A stretch of DNA of 64,000 nt from Papilionanthe hookeriana x Papilionanthe teres. Lineage: Eukaryota; Streptophyta; Magnoliopsida; Asparagales; Orchidaceae. Positions 1-10,724 of the stretch are shown in pieces (the stretch's first letter is position 1; each line of letters opens with the position of its first letter). The position numbers and the translations under genes were made by a program. A model generated the notes under the pieces. That model was not told the origin of the DNA. It saw only the letters and a program-made list of their open reading frames with translations, and did no database searches. The stretch spans positions 115,067,738 to 115,131,737 of the forward strand of contig CM040423.1 in NCBI GenBank assembly GCA_022702705.1, in the 5' to 3' direction.

Positions 1-715
1 AAAGAAAATAAATCAATATGGAATGAATCGTTCTCAAACACCTCCAGTGTTAGAAGAAAATTCATTGGGACAAATTGTAGATGCTCAATCTTCATACGAA
101 ACTTTAAATTTGATAAATAATAAACAAAATAACCCTTATTCAAACTATTATAATCCAGGTTGGAAGAATCATCCAAACATTAATTGGAATAACCAAGGTA
201 ATGCTAATCCTGTTAATTCTGAGTGGGGGAACAATCCTGAAATGTAAAAAATCAAAGTAATTCCCATTATAGACCTTCTAATACATCAGGTTTTTATAAT
301 AATTCACAATTCAAAGAGAAGAATCTGTCTATGGAATAACTAGTTTTGATTATGGAAAATCAATTACAAAGTCAAGGAGCTATTATTAAAAACATAGAAA
401 ACCAATTGGGGCATATTGCTACTGCACAGAGCAATAGACCAGTTGGAACTTTACCTAACAATGTTGAAGTAAATCATAAAGATCAAGTAAAAGAACAAAT
501 CAAGGTTATTCAATTAAGAAGTGGAAAAGAGTTGGAAACAAGAGTCTAATAAGAAGCTGTAGTTGAAAAGGAAAAAGTGGAAACTGAAGGAGAAAATGAA
601 AGTTCATATCCTGATTTTCCTCTTAAACGTTTGAAAATTACTGTAGAAAGACCACCACCACCATTTTCTCAAAGACAAAAGCAACAAGATAAGGGAAAAA
701 CTTTGCTAAATTCTT
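1..715 (+). pseudogene. Element A gag C-terminal part and gag-protease linker
   Basis: Frames starting near 2 and 346 encode an Asn/Pro/Trp-rich gag tail (NPYSNYYNPGW, then a run rich in WNN). Next comes the stretch NIENQLGHIATAQSNRP and the linker motif LRSGKELE, both characteristic of Athila-type gag-pol polyproteins. Stops at about 244, 337 and 548 and frame changes interrupt it. Gag forms the virus-like particle in which reverse transcription takes place. Only the C-terminal third is in the window. No CCHC zinc knuckle was recognised. Confidence 0.75.
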
Positions 716-729
716 AGACATTTAGAAAA

Positions 730-1445
730 AAGTGTCAATAAATATTCCTTTCGTTGAAGCTTTGGAACAAATACCTGATTATGTTAAATTTATGAAGGAT
801 ATACTCAACAAAAAGAGGAAGTTACTAGATCATGAGACTGTCGCACTCAGTGAAGAGTGTAGTGCCATAATTAAGAAAAAGCTTCCTGAAAAATTTAAAG
901 ATCCTGGTAGTTTCACTATCATGTGTGCTATTGGTGAAAAATTTTATGGACAAGCATTATGTGATTTGGCAGCTAGCATAAATCTGATGCCTCTATCAAC
1001 TTTTAAAATGTTAGGAATAAGAGAGATTGCATGAACTTCTGTAACTCTACAGTTAGCTGATCGGTTTATTACACATTCTAAAGGAGTTGTAGAAAATGTT
1101 CTGGTTAAGGTTGATAACTTTATCTTTCCTATAGACTTTATCACTTTAGATATGGAAGAAGACAAGGAAATACATATTGTTTTAGGAAGATCATTCCTAG
1201 CTATAGGAAGAGCCATGATAGATGTTCAAAAAGGAGAGTTGACTATTAGAGTAAATGATCAGGAAGTAAACTTTAACATCTCAAAGTCAATGAAATATCC
1301 TTCAATAGAAAAAGATGATGAATGTTTTAGAATTGATCTATGTGATTATTTGAGAAAAGAACATTTTAAAGAAAAATTTGAAGAAAATGAAAATATGGAA
1401 AATGATAAATATGATGAAATTGATAACAAAGAAGCTGATTATATT
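730..1445 (+). pseudogene. Element A aspartic protease (retropepsin) region
   Basis: The frame from about 732 reads through the pre-protease region (LPEKFKDPGSFTI) to an active-site-like LCDLAASINLMP. The usual family motif is D-L/T-G-A-S, so Gly is replaced by Ala here. After an in-frame TGA near 1033 the fold continues with ITLDMEEDKE and the C-terminal LGRSFLAIGRAMIDV motif (1152 onward). The protease would process gag-pol. The stop and the DLAAS change indicate a dead copy. An acidic Glu/Asp-rich linker to RT follows (1310-1445). Confidence 0.8.
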
Positions 1446-3010
1446 TAGGAACAATTTGAAACGCTCGATTCAACAACACCAGAGAACAAAAACTTAATTC
1501 CATCTATTGTAAAACCCCCTCAACTTGAATTGAGGAGTCTTCCAAATCATTTGAAGTATGTATTTTTATGAGAGTTTTTAACATTACCAGTAATTGTATC
1601 CTCATAATTAAATGAAATTTAAGAAAAAAATTAATTGATAAATTGAAAAAGTACAAAAGAGCTTTTGGATGGACTCTGGCTGATATTAAGAGAATTAGTT
1701 CTTTGATTTGTATGCACAAAATTTTATTGAATGATGAACATAAACCAAGAATTGATCCACAAAGGAGACTTAACCCTATTATGAAAGAAGTAGTTAAAAT
1801 TAAAATGGTTAGATGCTGGAATTATACATCTCATTTTGGATAGTACTTGGGTAAGCCCAATTCATTGTGTTCCTAAGAATGGAGGAGTGACTGTTGAAGT
1901 AAATGAGAATAAAGAATTAATACCTATCAGGCAAGTTATTGGATGGCGTATTCGTATTGACTATAGAAAATTAAATGCTGCATCCCAACAAGATCACTTT
2001 CCTCTCCCTTTTTTAGACCAAATGTTGGATAGACTTGCTGGACATGAGTACTATTGCTTTTTAGATGGATATACCAGTTACCATCAAATTCTTATTGCTT
2101 TTGAGGATGAAGAGAAAACAACATTTAATAGTCCTTGTGGAACTTTTCTTTTCGAAGAATGCCTTTCGAATTATGTAATGCACCTGCAACATTCCAGAGA
2201 TGTATGATGTCAATATTTAGTAAGTTAATTGACAATGGAATAGAAGTATTTAAGGATGATTTCTCTGTATTTAGAACATAATTTGACGCATGATTAAATC
2301 ATCTTGAAAAAGTTTTTGAGATATGCAAAAGAACTAATTTAGTTCTAAATTGGGAGAATTGTTAGTTTATAGTTGCAGGAGGAAATGTATTAGGGCATAA
2401 AATTTTGGAAAATGGTATGGAAGTAGATCCTACAAAAATTAAAGTTATAGCTAAATTACCACCTCCTACTACAGTGAGAGAGGTAAGAAGTTTTCTTGGA
2501 CATGCTGGTTTTTATAGGAGATATATCAAAGATTTTATAAAAATTACCAAACCTCTATGCCAACTTTTAGAAAAGGACAACAATTTTAAGTTTACTGAAG
2601 ATGCTTGAATGCCTTTGAGTTATTAAAGGAAAAAATAATCACAACACTTGTAATAGTTTCACCTGATATATGACGCTAGTGACTACGCTATTGGAGTTGT
2701 TCTTGGACAAAGATATGATAATATTTTTAAAGTTATATACTATGCTAGTAGAACTCTTAATGATGTTCAAATTAGCTATAAAGTTACTGAAAAGGAGTTA
2801 CTGGATATTGTGTATGCTTTTGAACAATTAAGATCTTATTTAATTGAAACTAAATGTATTGTACATACTAATCACTCTGTTATTAAATATCTGATGCAAA
2901 AGAAGGATAACAAACCAAGATTAACTAGATTGATACTTTTGATGCAAGAATTCAATTTGTGGTAATTGATAGAAAGGGAACTGATAATCAAATTGCTGAT
3001 CATTTATTGA
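1446..3010 (+). pseudogene. Element A reverse transcriptase and RNase H
   Basis: RT is recognisable from KKYKRAFGWTLADI (1645) through LNPIMKEVV, TWVSPIHCVPKNGGVTV and RIDYRKLNAASQQDHFPLPF to a FKDDFSVF catalytic box near 2250 (family: F-M-D-D). A frameshift near 2155 disrupts the RMPFGLCNAPATFQ motif. The connection region (2405-2608, RSFLGHAGFYRRYIKDF) and RNase H (2690-2990: DYAIGVVLGQ, TEKELLDIVYAF, VHTNHSVIKYL) follow. In RNase H the third acidic residue of the usual TDH motif is Asn. The ORF is broken by several stops and cannot be functional. Confidence 0.88.
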
Positions 3011-3059
3011 GATTAGAATTTCATGAATTATCTGACACTGACAATGAAATTATAGACAG

Positions 3060-4377
3060 TTTCCCTTATGAACAACTTTATAATGTTAATGAGTGGAAAA
3101 TACCTTGGTATGCTGATAGTAAGTAATATTTTGCCACCTATGCTTACACTGCTGCAACAGAAAAAAATCATTTGTGATGCAAAAGCATATTTTTGGGATG
3201 AACCATATTTATATAAGCAACGTAATGATCTTATTATTAGGAGATGTGTGCCTTATGAAGAAACTGAACTGATTATTCAAAAATGTCACGATTCTGAATT
3301 TGAAGGTCATTTTGGAATTGACAAAATTGCACATAAAATTTTGCATGCTGGATTTTATTGGCCTACTCTCTTTTGAGATGTTTACAGATATATCAAAACT
3401 TGTGATAGATGCCAAGGAGTTGGTAATATATCTAGAAGAAATGAAATGCCTCTGAATTTCATATTAGAAGTTCAAATTTTTGAAGTTTGGGGATTAGATT
3501 ACATGGGACCATTTATTCCTTCATTTGAGAACTTATATATTTTGATTACAGTCGATTATGTATCAAAGTGGATTGAAGCACAAGCTTTAATTCGCTGTGA
3601 TGCTAAAAGTGTTTCAAGATTATTAATGAAAAACATTTTCATAAGATATGGAATGCCGAGAGTGATTATCACTGACAGAGGATCTCATTTTAGGAATAAA
3701 AATATTCAGAAATTGGTAGAAAAGTTTAATATTATTCATAGATTCACTACTGCTTATCATCCTCGGAGCAATGATTTAGCTGAAGTTTCTAATCGAGAGA
3801 ATAAACAAATTTTAGAAAAGACTATAACCCCCAGTAGATTAGATTGGTCTACGAGACTGGATACTGCATTATCGGCATATAGGACTGCTTAAAAAACTCC
3901 TATTGGAATGACTCCTTATAGACTCATTTTTGGAAAGACTTTCCATTTACCAGTAGAATTGAAGCATAAAACATATTAGGCGATTAAAGAATTTAATTAT
4001 AATTTGAAAAATGTTGGTGAGAAGAGATTGTTACAATTGAATGAATTGGAAGAATTAAGAAATGAATCTTATTATAACGATAGAATTTTTAAGCAAAAGC
4101 TGAAGTTAAAACATGATCGAAAGATTAACCAAAAGAACTTTGAACCAGGACAAGAAGTTTTACTTTACAATACAAGGCTGAAGTTATTTCTTGGGAAATT
4201 GAAGTCTCGTTGGTTAGAACCCTTTACTGTGACTCAAGTTTATACTTATGAAGTGTTGAAATTGAAGTTCCTAAGACTGGGAATAGATTTAAAGTAAATG
4301 GACATAGATTAAAACCATATTTTGAGGGTAAAAGACCAAACTTTAAAGAGGTTTTAATGCTCAGTCAACCTGAATAA
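3060..4377 (+). pseudogene. Element A integrase
   Basis: The HHCC zinc-binding domain is visible (KCHDSEFEGHFGIDK, then TCDRC). The catalytic core retains all three acidic residues: GLDYMGPF, ITDRGSHF and, 35 residues later, LAEVSNRE. This contrasts with elements B and C. The C-terminal domain includes NFEPGQEVLLYN and ends at a TAA at 4375-4377 after LSQPE. In-frame stops at about 3375, 3890 and 3978 break it. Integrase inserts the element cDNA into host DNA. Confidence 0.9.
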
Positions 4378-4390
4378 CACCTGAATAGGT

Positions 4391-4432
4391 CAGGCTGACG
4401 ACGTTAAACGAAGTGCTTTATGGGAGGCAACC
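4391..4432 (+). other. Conserved post-pol motif, copy A
   Basis: Just after the pol stop, the sequence has the pattern GACG(T)TTAAAC, AAGTGCTT, GGGAGGCAACC. The same arrangement follows pol in elements B (15971-16013) and C (34941-34985) on the minus strand, where the core is a palindromic AAGCGCTT. Retention in three diverged elements points to a cis-acting RNA or DNA role; the role itself is not known to me. Confidence 0.75.
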
Positions 4433-4592
4433 GATAGTTATCGTTATTTTTGTGTGTTTGTTTCTATCATTAGTTTATGATAGTATTGAATTCTACTGCT
4501 CATATTTACCTTTGATCATCATAGAATTTGGATCCATAGAGAAAAATTAGAACGTATTTGACCACTTCATTTTTGTGCAAAATTTCTTCCTA

Positions 4593-4706
4593 GGGCGCTG
4601 ACAGCGCGCTCGATGCCACTAACGGTGGGTTTTTCCTAAGGGCCCTAACATTTAATTACACAAAGCTCACTGACGGCGCCATCGAGGCTGCCAACGGAGA
4701 GATCGG
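4593..4706 (+). repeat. GC-rich module A1 (post-pol)
   Basis: A cluster of CG-rich phrases such as GACAGCGCGCTCGATG, TGACGGCGCCATCGAGG and GAGATCGGCGAG. The same vocabulary recurs in element A at 5845-5950 and in its LTR at 9039-9247. Confidence 0.7.
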
Positions 4707-4929
4707 CGAGTGGACAGTTTTCAATGTTTGAAATGGCGATTTTTGGCTGTTTTAGGCGAATTTTTCCTCAATAATCTTCTATGGATGGTTCCTAAACTCT
4801 CCATTTCTAAAAAAATGAATGGAAACTCCCTTTAAGTATTCTGTAATGCCTTCCAATTCAATAGATTACCCTAGATTTTGAGTGTTCAACTGGAGAAAGT
4901 TCGTCAGTGCCGAGGCACATGACTCTTCA

Positions 4930-5520
4930 ACAAGGTGTTGTCAAAGAGGAGGCTAATTAAAAAAAGAGGTTTTGTGAGTATAGGGTTAAATAATCCTTCG
5001 ACAGCGATTGAAGAAATGATTGTACAATGAAGATGGGAAGTATTTTGCTACACTAATGCTGTAGTAGTCAGTCTTGTGGTGAAGGAGTTTTACGCTAAGT
5101 TGCATGGAATCAACCAAAGAAGCGTCTATGTGCGAGGTAGGTGAATAACTTTTAATTCTGGATGTATTAATGAATTTTATATGCTTGAGAATGTTCCTGT
5201 CTGTCATTATTCCAGTTTCATCCCAAAGAAAAATCAGATGAATGAGATCTACCACTATTTGACGGATGAAACTGAAGACTGGGAAGTTAGAGAAAACGAG
5301 TATGTTAGTTTCTCTGCGACACTTCTAAATCCCGTATCAAGACATTGGCACTTTTTTCATTTCTATAAAGTTATTACCGACAATGAAGATCCGTAAAGTT
5401 ACCAAAGAAAGTGCTCTATTGAGTTACTACATTAAAATGGGATGGGCAATTGATATTGGATCAATCATTGTAAAGTCTGTTATGGGCCTGATCGTTTAAG
5501 GATCATCTCAAGGCCTTAAT
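4930..5520 (+). pseudogene. Element A extra ORF 1: plant-transposon-protein domain copy
   Basis: Frames around 5020-5396 read FCYTNAVVVSLVVKEFYAKL, SVYVRGR, then YHYLTDETEDWEV and RHWHFFHFYKV. These align by eye with the extra ORF of element C (FCYFTAVAVIPIIREFYANF, VFVRGIGV, KAWHYFISARLL) and with element A's own second extra ORF. The domain is the one usually annotated as putative plant transposon protein, found at the env position in Athila elements. Function unknown. Stops and frameshifts (e.g. TGA near 5143, TAA near 5394) break it. A second copy of this domain upstream of the usual one is unusual. Confidence 0.65.
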
Positions 5521-6313
5521 TTGTTTTTTAATCTCAGTATAGTTAAGATTATGTTTGGAATGTTTGTTATCAGCATTTAGAGTGTTGTAGTTTGGATTAT
5601 GACGTTGAATTGATGAATTTGGGTTGAGAAAAAACCTAACTTATGAGTGTTATGTAATGTGTATTGTAAACCTCAGATTTTATATATAATTATGAAGTTT
5701 TGTGCTGTGAATGTTTATTTGTGTTAATACATCACTTATTAACTAAAAATTTATGTTTAAAATGATCAAATGGATGACGACGAGGCTTAAAATTGATCGA
5801 AATTGCAAAAATTAGAAAGATGATCAAAATTTAAGAATCTCGTTGACGGTGCGGTCGAGGCCGTCGACGGCGTGTTTTTCCCGAGACTAATGAAATTAAA
5901 TTCAATTGAACTAGCCAACAGCTCGAACGACCACGCCGACGGCAAGATCCCAAAAATTACCTTTTAACCATGATTTTGATCAGTCAACCGCCACTATTCA
6001 TCGTCTTCTTCCCTTATTTACTGAAAATTTAGACCCGGGGCTTGAGAGATATTGGATTTGGGACAATTTCAACTCATTTTGACACGAGATTTCATCTTCC
6101 CTCGGTAAGTGCTTCCCTTTTATGTAAAAATATTTTATTTTCACCATGAATTTCATCCACATTGAGGAATTTCAAAAAAATTAAAAATGTGGAGAAAATA
6201 CTTGGAAGAAATTCATGGAACTTAATTTAGAATCCTTAAAGTCACCTTTGGAAGCCATTTTATCATTATTTTGGAGTTCAACTTAGATTTTTATAAATTT
6301 GTTAGATTGAAAA
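5521..6313 (+). other. Element A inter-ORF noncoding segment
   Basis: AT-rich noncoding DNA separating the two extra ORFs, with a GC-rich module at 5845-5950. A pyrimidine-rich stretch and tttcatcttccctcggtaag around 6095 could be splice-related, but nothing decisive is visible. Confidence 0.5.
5845..5950 (+). repeat. GC-rich module A2 (before second extra ORF)
   Basis: Contains GACGGTGCGGTCGAGGCC, GTCGACGGCGTG and CACGCCGACGGCAAGATC. It shares its phrases with modules A1 and A3. Confidence 0.7.
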
Positions 6314-7473
6314 ATGGCTCCCCGACAAAAGAGATGACTTGAATTTGATGAGGCTCGATTTGTTAATGCTAAAGCCGAATCAAGATACACTTCAATCTTC
6401 CAAGGAAAGAAATGTATTCCAGATAGAGTTTTCGATAATTCTGGAGGAGAAGTGGAAAGAGTTAGTAGAGAAAGGTAGTGGGAAAACTTCTGTTACTCAA
6501 CAAATAAAGCTGCTGTTGAAATTGTGAAAGAGTTCTATACCAATCTGACTCAGTTTGAAGATGAGCCTGTAAAAGTAAGAGGATTTTCTGTTGATTTTAA
6601 TGGTTCCCGCATTAATTCTTTTTACAAACTTCACAATTATTACTCTAGCTAGTATGAAACATTTGGAACTATGGAAGGTCCGTTAGACAATGTTATTGAC
6701 TTTCTCTTAGATGGGAAAGGAACATGGAAAATTAAATAGCGTGAATGGATTAATTTTCTTCTTTCTATGATGAATCTCACAGCTAAGGCATGACATTATT
6801 TCATTTGTTCTACTCTGCTACCTTCCTACCACCATAGTGAAGTTTCAAGAGATAGAGCTATTCTAAATTTTTGTATTCAGAACAATAGAAGTATAATTGT
6901 GGGGAGTATAATTTATAAGAATATTTTGGCCACGACAAAGAGTGAATCAAGTGGAGGATTAGGACATCCTGGCCTCATTTATGCACTTTTCTAATTATCT
7001 GGTGTGGAAGCTAGAGATGATGAAGAATGGGTGTACCCTATGAAACCCATTAGTAAATCTAATTTGAAGACGTACGAATCCTATGAAGAATGGAGATCTG
7101 GGAGTAGGAATAAATCACCTTCTACTAGTAGAGATATCCCCTCTACTAGTTATGACCCTCCTGCCTCTAGCTCCCCTACTCTTTATGATTTGATGAATGA
7201 GATGACCCTGCAGCGGAAAAGTTAGAAAAGCTAGATGAAATACCTGAGAGAATAGATCAGAGGATTGAAGGATTAGAGCGAAAACACAATTATTATAGTG
7301 AGTATCTTCAGCGGCATTCTGATTTCAAAATTGCTTATTATGATGCTCAGGCTAGAAACTATAGAGGCGAGCCTGATGTTACTTTTTCTGAATGCCCCCG
7401 TTATACTCGCTATTAGCCCAATCCACCTGCTGACCAGGGAGATGAAGACATAGTATGGGATTTTGATGCCTGA
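6314..7473 (+). pseudogene. Element A extra ORF 2 (env-position, plant-transposon-protein domain)
   Basis: The start is ATG at 6314 (MAPRQKR, paralleled by MAPKSKR in element C). The domain core follows in shifted frames: EFYTNLTQFEDEPVKVRGF, WINFLLSMMNLTAKA, VSRDRAILNFCIQ. Then come a Ser/Thr/Pro-rich linker and a C-terminal heptad-like region (LDEIPERIDQRIEGLERKH, SDFKIAYYDAQ). The ORF ends with an acidic tail at TGA 7471-7473. Athila elements carry such ORFs where an envelope gene would sit, but no transmembrane segment or signal peptide is evident. Multiple stops make it a pseudogene. Function unknown. Confidence 0.75.
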
Positions 7474-8840
7474 TCTTTAAATTTGATGATTGTGATATGA
7501 TGTATTATTTGTATTTTGTAAACTTATTGTTTTTGAGATGTGTATATTGTTTTGTATTTTATTTCTGGTTGGATTGTGATGCATGGATTGAAATTGTAAT
7601 TGTGGAATTTAAGTTAAAATAGTAGACAGTTTGTTATTGTGTTGTGAAATGCAAATGTTATTAGGTATCGTACTGTGTAGTATAACTGTTGATGTTAAAT
7701 GTTTTGTTTTATGTACTTATTTCAAAATTTCATTACCCTATCAAATTCTCTAATCTGTTATATGTGTAGAAGAGTTCTTAATATTACAGGTCAGTTGAAG
7801 TTAAAAAAAAATTTGAGAAGAACCTGCAAAAATTTCAGAGCGAAGAAAATGCCTAAAGTAAAAAGGTATAATTTATATTTAGAATTTTTCTTTCCACCCG
7901 TATTATTTCAATTATTGAAAACTTTAAGTTTGGGAGGGGAGAAAAATATTAACTATTATGTGTTCTTAATTAAAATATTTTCAAATTTTATAAACAAGAT
8001 TTTTGTGATAAAATTTAATTTAGTTAACTATATTTAGATTTTATTAAATATTGTAGAAGATTCGAAGAAATATTTTTGGTAATGAAAATCAATTTTGTAG
8101 GTTAAGGTATTTAGTATAAGAGGATAAGACTATAGTTAACTATTTAAAGTAATGAAAACTACATTTTGAAATATTAAGAATCTCAGAAATTTAATTGAGA
8201 AAGAAAAGATTGAGGCTCAATGATGTAAAGACTATAAATTACATATAAGGTAAAGGAATGCTTTAAGTTTCAAATTTAGGAAAAGAAGAGTGAAGTTCAA
8301 AATTATTAATAGGCTATCCAAATATAGTAATCCTCACATGAAAAAGAAAAAAAAGACAGGATTGAAAAACAATTCCTGAAAAGAAAAGAAAATTATATAA
8401 AGGATTGAAAAGTAATCCAAATGAAAAAAAAAGAAATAAAGTAAGTGAGCAGAAGTTGAGGAGATGCCTTATCAAAAATTGGCTTCACTTGGATTAACCT
8501 AAAAGGAAAACTAAATACTTTCCTGAATTTATATTTATGGACTAGTTTCTTTACTAGTAGTATTCTCATGAATTTCCCATCATCTGAATATTCTAAGTGA
8601 ATTAATATTGCAATATATAGTCATTCTTGAAATGAATAGAAGCCTAGAACTCTTAGACTTGATGACTAGACAACCTTATATCTACAAAGTTAATCTAATT
8701 ACAAGAAAATCTTTCTAAGAAGTCTTACAATGATATTTATTTAAATAAAAAATATAGTATTTATGAATAATAATGTTACCTCAATTAATCCTAACTTTTA
8801 TGTAGTACTAAAAATTACTTGAGGACAAGTAATAGTTACG
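7474..8840 (+). other. Element A 3' noncoding region
   Basis: AT-rich DNA with no ORF support between the extra ORF and the PPT. It contains the internal purine tract at 7925-7946. Short blocks are also found, on the minus strand, in the corresponding regions of B (12540-14001) and C (30821-32069), for example the phrase around 8285-8335 that pairs with 13025-13065 and 31250-31290. Confidence 0.65.
7925..7946 (+). promoter_or_regulatory. Internal polypurine tract, element A
   Basis: A purine run TGGGAGGGGAGAAAAA preceded by TTAAGTT, about 920 nt upstream of the 3' LTR. Elements B and C have equivalent tracts at the same relative position. By analogy with central PPTs it may prime plus-strand DNA synthesis; this role is inferred. 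Confidence 0.55.
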
Positions 8841-8852
8841 TTTGGGAGATTT
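8841..8852 (+). promoter_or_regulatory. 3' polypurine tract, element A
   Basis: TTTGGGAGATTT lies immediately before the TGACCC start of the 3' LTR. It would prime plus-strand synthesis. The matching tracts in B and C are also preceded by AAGTTTGGG-like sequence. Confidence 0.7.
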
Positions 8853-9038
8853 TGACCCACTAAAAATATGTTGAGATTTTCATGCCTATTTTATAATAAT
8901 TTTGATGATATTGCACTTTAAAGAAAGGTATTTTTGATGTTTTATTGCATGTATGTTGATTTATGGAAATTGGAGCGAAAAGATGCAAAAAGGAGCGAAT
9001 TTGGAGCAAAAAGGACCAAAATATGAAGATTTGATCTA

Positions 9039-9247
9039 GGGCGGCCATGGCGAGATCGACGACGCCGACGGTGATTTTTTCCCCAGATTTTAGAAAAATA
9101 TATTACAAGGAAGGTTGCCTACGGCGAGATCGAGGCCGCTGATAGCAAGTCTTATGAGAGAGGGTCCAAAGCCAAGTATTCTAGAAAGCTGCCGACGGCG
9201 AGATCGAGGCCGCCGACAACGAGATCGAGGCCGCCTACGACGAGAAA
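9039..9247 (+). repeat. GC-rich module A3 (U3 of LTR A)
   Basis: Repeated phrases GGCGAGATCGA, GACGCCGACGGTG, GGCGAGATCGAGGCCGC (several copies) and ACGACGAGAAAATCGG. It is the most extended of the three modules of element A. Confidence 0.75.
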
Positions 9248-9360
9248 ATCGGTTTGCACACGAGGTGAATTGAATATGGATGATTTTTTAAGGGATACTT
9301 AGGGAACTCTTCGAAACTCTTCAAAGACTTTAAAAGAAACAATTTAGGGCCGAAAATGAA

Positions 9361-9487
9361 TGTCCACTGAGTTCATATTAAGTCAGTAGTGTGTCCATTG
9401 TGTCCACCTAGTCCGTAGTAAGTTAGTAGTGTGTCCATTGTGTCCACCGAGTCCATAGTAAGTCAGTAGTGTGTCCATTGTGTCTAT
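9361..9487 (+). repeat. 40-bp tandem repeat in LTR A
   Basis: About 3.2 copies with exact 40-bp spacing: GTGTCCATTG begins at 9391, 9431 and 9471, and each unit contains TAGTAAGT(C/T)AGTAGT. It lies within the LTR just downstream of the GC module. Confidence 0.9.
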
Positions 9488-10677
9488 TGGTGTTGGTGGT
9501 GCCATTAGAGTATGAGATAGTGAGTTCAATTAGTGTTATTTGTGAGGAATTCTTTGAGAGATTGTAAGTGTGGAAGGAAAGTGAGAGATTTCTTCCTCCT
9601 TGTCGTTTTGAAGGAGAATTTTGCGCACTGAAGAGAAAGGAAGAGATTTAGAGGAACTTCAAGGACTTTTCTTGGGGAGGATTTCGAAATAAGTTATATT
9701 TACTTATTTTAGTTTTTATAACTTTGCTTTTATATATGAAATCTAAGTTTTGTCGTATCTTCTCCATGAAATCTGAGTAGTTTCTTTGTCTTTCTCCTTG
9801 TTTTGATATTTTGTGAAATGGTGATTTGAATTAGTGTGACAAGAGAATGTTAAAGAATTTGTAATAATCTTTGCACTTCAAAGTTAATTTACTTTCAATC
9901 TGGCTAATTGATTTGTTAAAATATGTTAAGTATAACAACTAAAGTGAAGATTACATCTGAGATTCAGGGAGGTCAAAATCCTTGAAAGTAGGGTGCAAAT
10001 AAATAGAAAAATATTATTTATCGGGCGTAGAATTGGAGATTTTAGAGTGACAGACTAAAGTCCTCAATTCGGTCCCATCGTTTGTGTGCTGAAGAGTAGA
10101 TGTTAGCCCTCAGATGAGGGGAATGTGAGAGCTTCGAAGTGAGAGTCGGTATCCAGCCTAGCTGCAGATTCAGTAACCAAGCGTAGGATTAGTCAATGTC
10201 TGGACCAAAGGGTAAAGAATAGGTATGCTCCTATTTGGCACAACACATTTTTAAACTAATTCTAATTATCTATTCACTTAAATTTCTTAACAAGAAGAAG
10301 GATATTTGCTTATATATTGAACTACACTTTATTAATAGAAGTAGTTAATTGTTAGTAGAATTAGTTTATCTTGATTTCCATCTTATTTACGATTGTGTAT
10401 TAGTCATAGATATGCAATTCAATTTACAAAGTTGTGATTTTAAATTGTTTTCTGTAATCCTAGTCTGTAGCCTCTGAACTATCCCTGTGGGATCAATATC
10501 CAGGACTCCATTTGAGCCCAATATTACTTGAGTGATACGTATAGTTGCGTTGAAAGATTAACTCTATGAACATTAAAAAAAAAATCTATACACATCTATA
10601 TCAAATTCTAGCCATATTAAGTTTACGCAAAGTGCACGAAGTGGTTCACACCGCTGATCCCAATCTATCTTACTATG

Positions 10678-10678
<1 letters not shown>

Positions 10679-10722
<44 letters not shown>
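10679..10722. repeat. (TA)n microsatellite in LTR B
   Basis: About 22 TA units, 24 bp from the LTR end. The equivalent run in the other LTR is where the LINE inserted. Confidence 0.95.

Positions 10723-10724
<2 letters not shown>

Larger units (their letters stand above)
4378..4929 (+). other. Element A post-pol noncoding segment
   Basis: No coding signal. It begins with the conserved post-pol motif (4391-4432) and contains a GC-rich module (4593-4706) that stands out from the AT-rich surroundings. It lies between pol and the first extra ORF and is probably leader or splice-acceptor territory for the downstream ORF. Confidence 0.6.
1..10648 (+). mobile_element. Athila-like Ty3/gypsy element A (5' end outside window)
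   Basis: A long degenerate LTR retrotransposon read on the plus strand. In order it shows the gag C-terminus, protease, RT, RNase H, integrase, a conserved noncoding motif, two extra ORFs with an Athila env-position domain, a purine tract, a PPT and a 3' LTR starting TGACCC at 8853. The order, the integrase before a long 3' region with extra ORFs, and the ~1.8-kb LTR fit the Athila lineage. The 5' LTR and most of gag lie left of the window. Many stops and frameshifts mark it as old and dead. Its 3' LTR abuts the 3' LTR of element B. Confidence 0.88.
8853..10648 (+). mobile_element. 3' LTR of element A
   Basis: It begins TGACCC after the PPT and is taken to end in TTCA at 10648, just before element B's LTR; length is about 1.8 kb, like the LTRs of B and C. 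It contains U3 GGAGCRAAA repeats (8971-9022), GC module A3 (9039-9247), a 40-bp tandem repeat (9361-9487), and the family block with GTGATACGTATA near 10531-10545. The 3' end is uncertain because no second LTR is available for comparison. Confidence 0.75.
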
